Positions 63,961 through 64,000 of a DNA stretch of 64,000 bases are shown piece by piece. The translations under genes and the position numbers were made by a program. Origin of the DNA: Mesorhizobium sp. (lineage in GTDB: Bacteria; Pseudomonadota; Alphaproteobacteria; Rhizobiales; Rhizobiaceae); NCBI GenBank assembly GCA_004020365.1, contig SAQR01000015.1, positions 48,391 to 112,390 on the forward strand, written 5' to 3'. Position 1 is the first letter of the stretch; each line of letters begins with the position of its first letter. The notes under the pieces are model-generated. The model saw only the letters and a list, made by a program, of their open reading frames with translations. It searched no databases and was not told the origin of the DNA.

Positions 63961-64000
63961 ACATCTCGGTTGCGCTTTGCGGCGAAGCTCGATTCTATCT

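Overview
The window looks like a chromosomal segment of a Mesorhizobium-type alphaproteobacterium (Rhizobiales). The reasons are high-GC coding bias, rhizobial-style polyamine-type ABC transporters, a surface-polysaccharide locus, and a palindromic intergenic repeat (core: a run of G/C with CTCCCCC and a CAGGACAGAGG block) seen around 6.0 kb, 7.5 kb and 63.8 kb. The genus is inferred from overall look, not from a marker gene.

Layout. (1) 1-5.8 kb: a spermidine/putrescine-type ABC transporter (ATPase cut by the window edge, plus binding protein), divergent from an agmatinase-family ureohydrolase and a 791-residue fusion of an APH-type kinase to a class III aminotransferase-fold enzyme. The fusion resembles a hydroxylysine kinase joined to a phospho-lyase. 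(2) 5.8-7.7 kb: an IS110-family transposase between two inverted copies of an intergenic repeat. (3) 7.8-21.4 kb: a type I secretion locus (HlyB-like, HlyD-like), a GNAT-like gene, a decayed hlyD end, an AT-rich membrane protein, and a 2.9-kaa Ca-binding repeat/RTX protein that is the probable export substrate. A hairpin terminator and tRNA-Gln follow. (4) 22-24.7 kb: pyruvate phosphate dikinase. (5) 24.8-33.5 kb: an IS5-type remnant, a small secreted Cys protein, and a tightly coupled six-gene operon. That operon encodes a two-TM coiled-coil protein, a membrane-anchored Hsp70/actin-fold protein with degenerate nucleotide motifs, and four acidic, helical, apolipoprotein-like proteins. I recognise no described system in it, and it is the best candidate for a new one. 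(6) 33.5-37 kb: DUF427, a small unknown, an acyl-CoA ligase and a DUF1499 protein. (7) 37.1-43 kb: a LacI regulator with a perfect palindromic operator, divergent from a PotD/A/B/C-like transporter ending in an MTA/purine-nucleoside phosphorylase-like gene. (8) 43-44.6 kb: a metallo-beta-lactamase-fold hydrolase and BioY. (9) 45-62.5 kb: an exopolysaccharide/O-antigen-type cluster. It runs from a NusG/RfaH-like antiterminator through UDP-sugar dehydrogenase, priming sugar transferase, Gmd, GT2, Wzx-like flippase, methyltransferase, WbpB/WbpD/WbpE-like amino-sugar enzymes, a Wzy-like polymerase and a second glycosyltransferase to a Tat-exported beta-helix protein and a TPR protein. (10) 62.6-64 kb: an AbrB-type membrane protein and another copy of the intergenic repeat.

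Gene starts were chosen by ribosome-binding-site spacing and family length. All family calls come from reading motifs; no database search was run.
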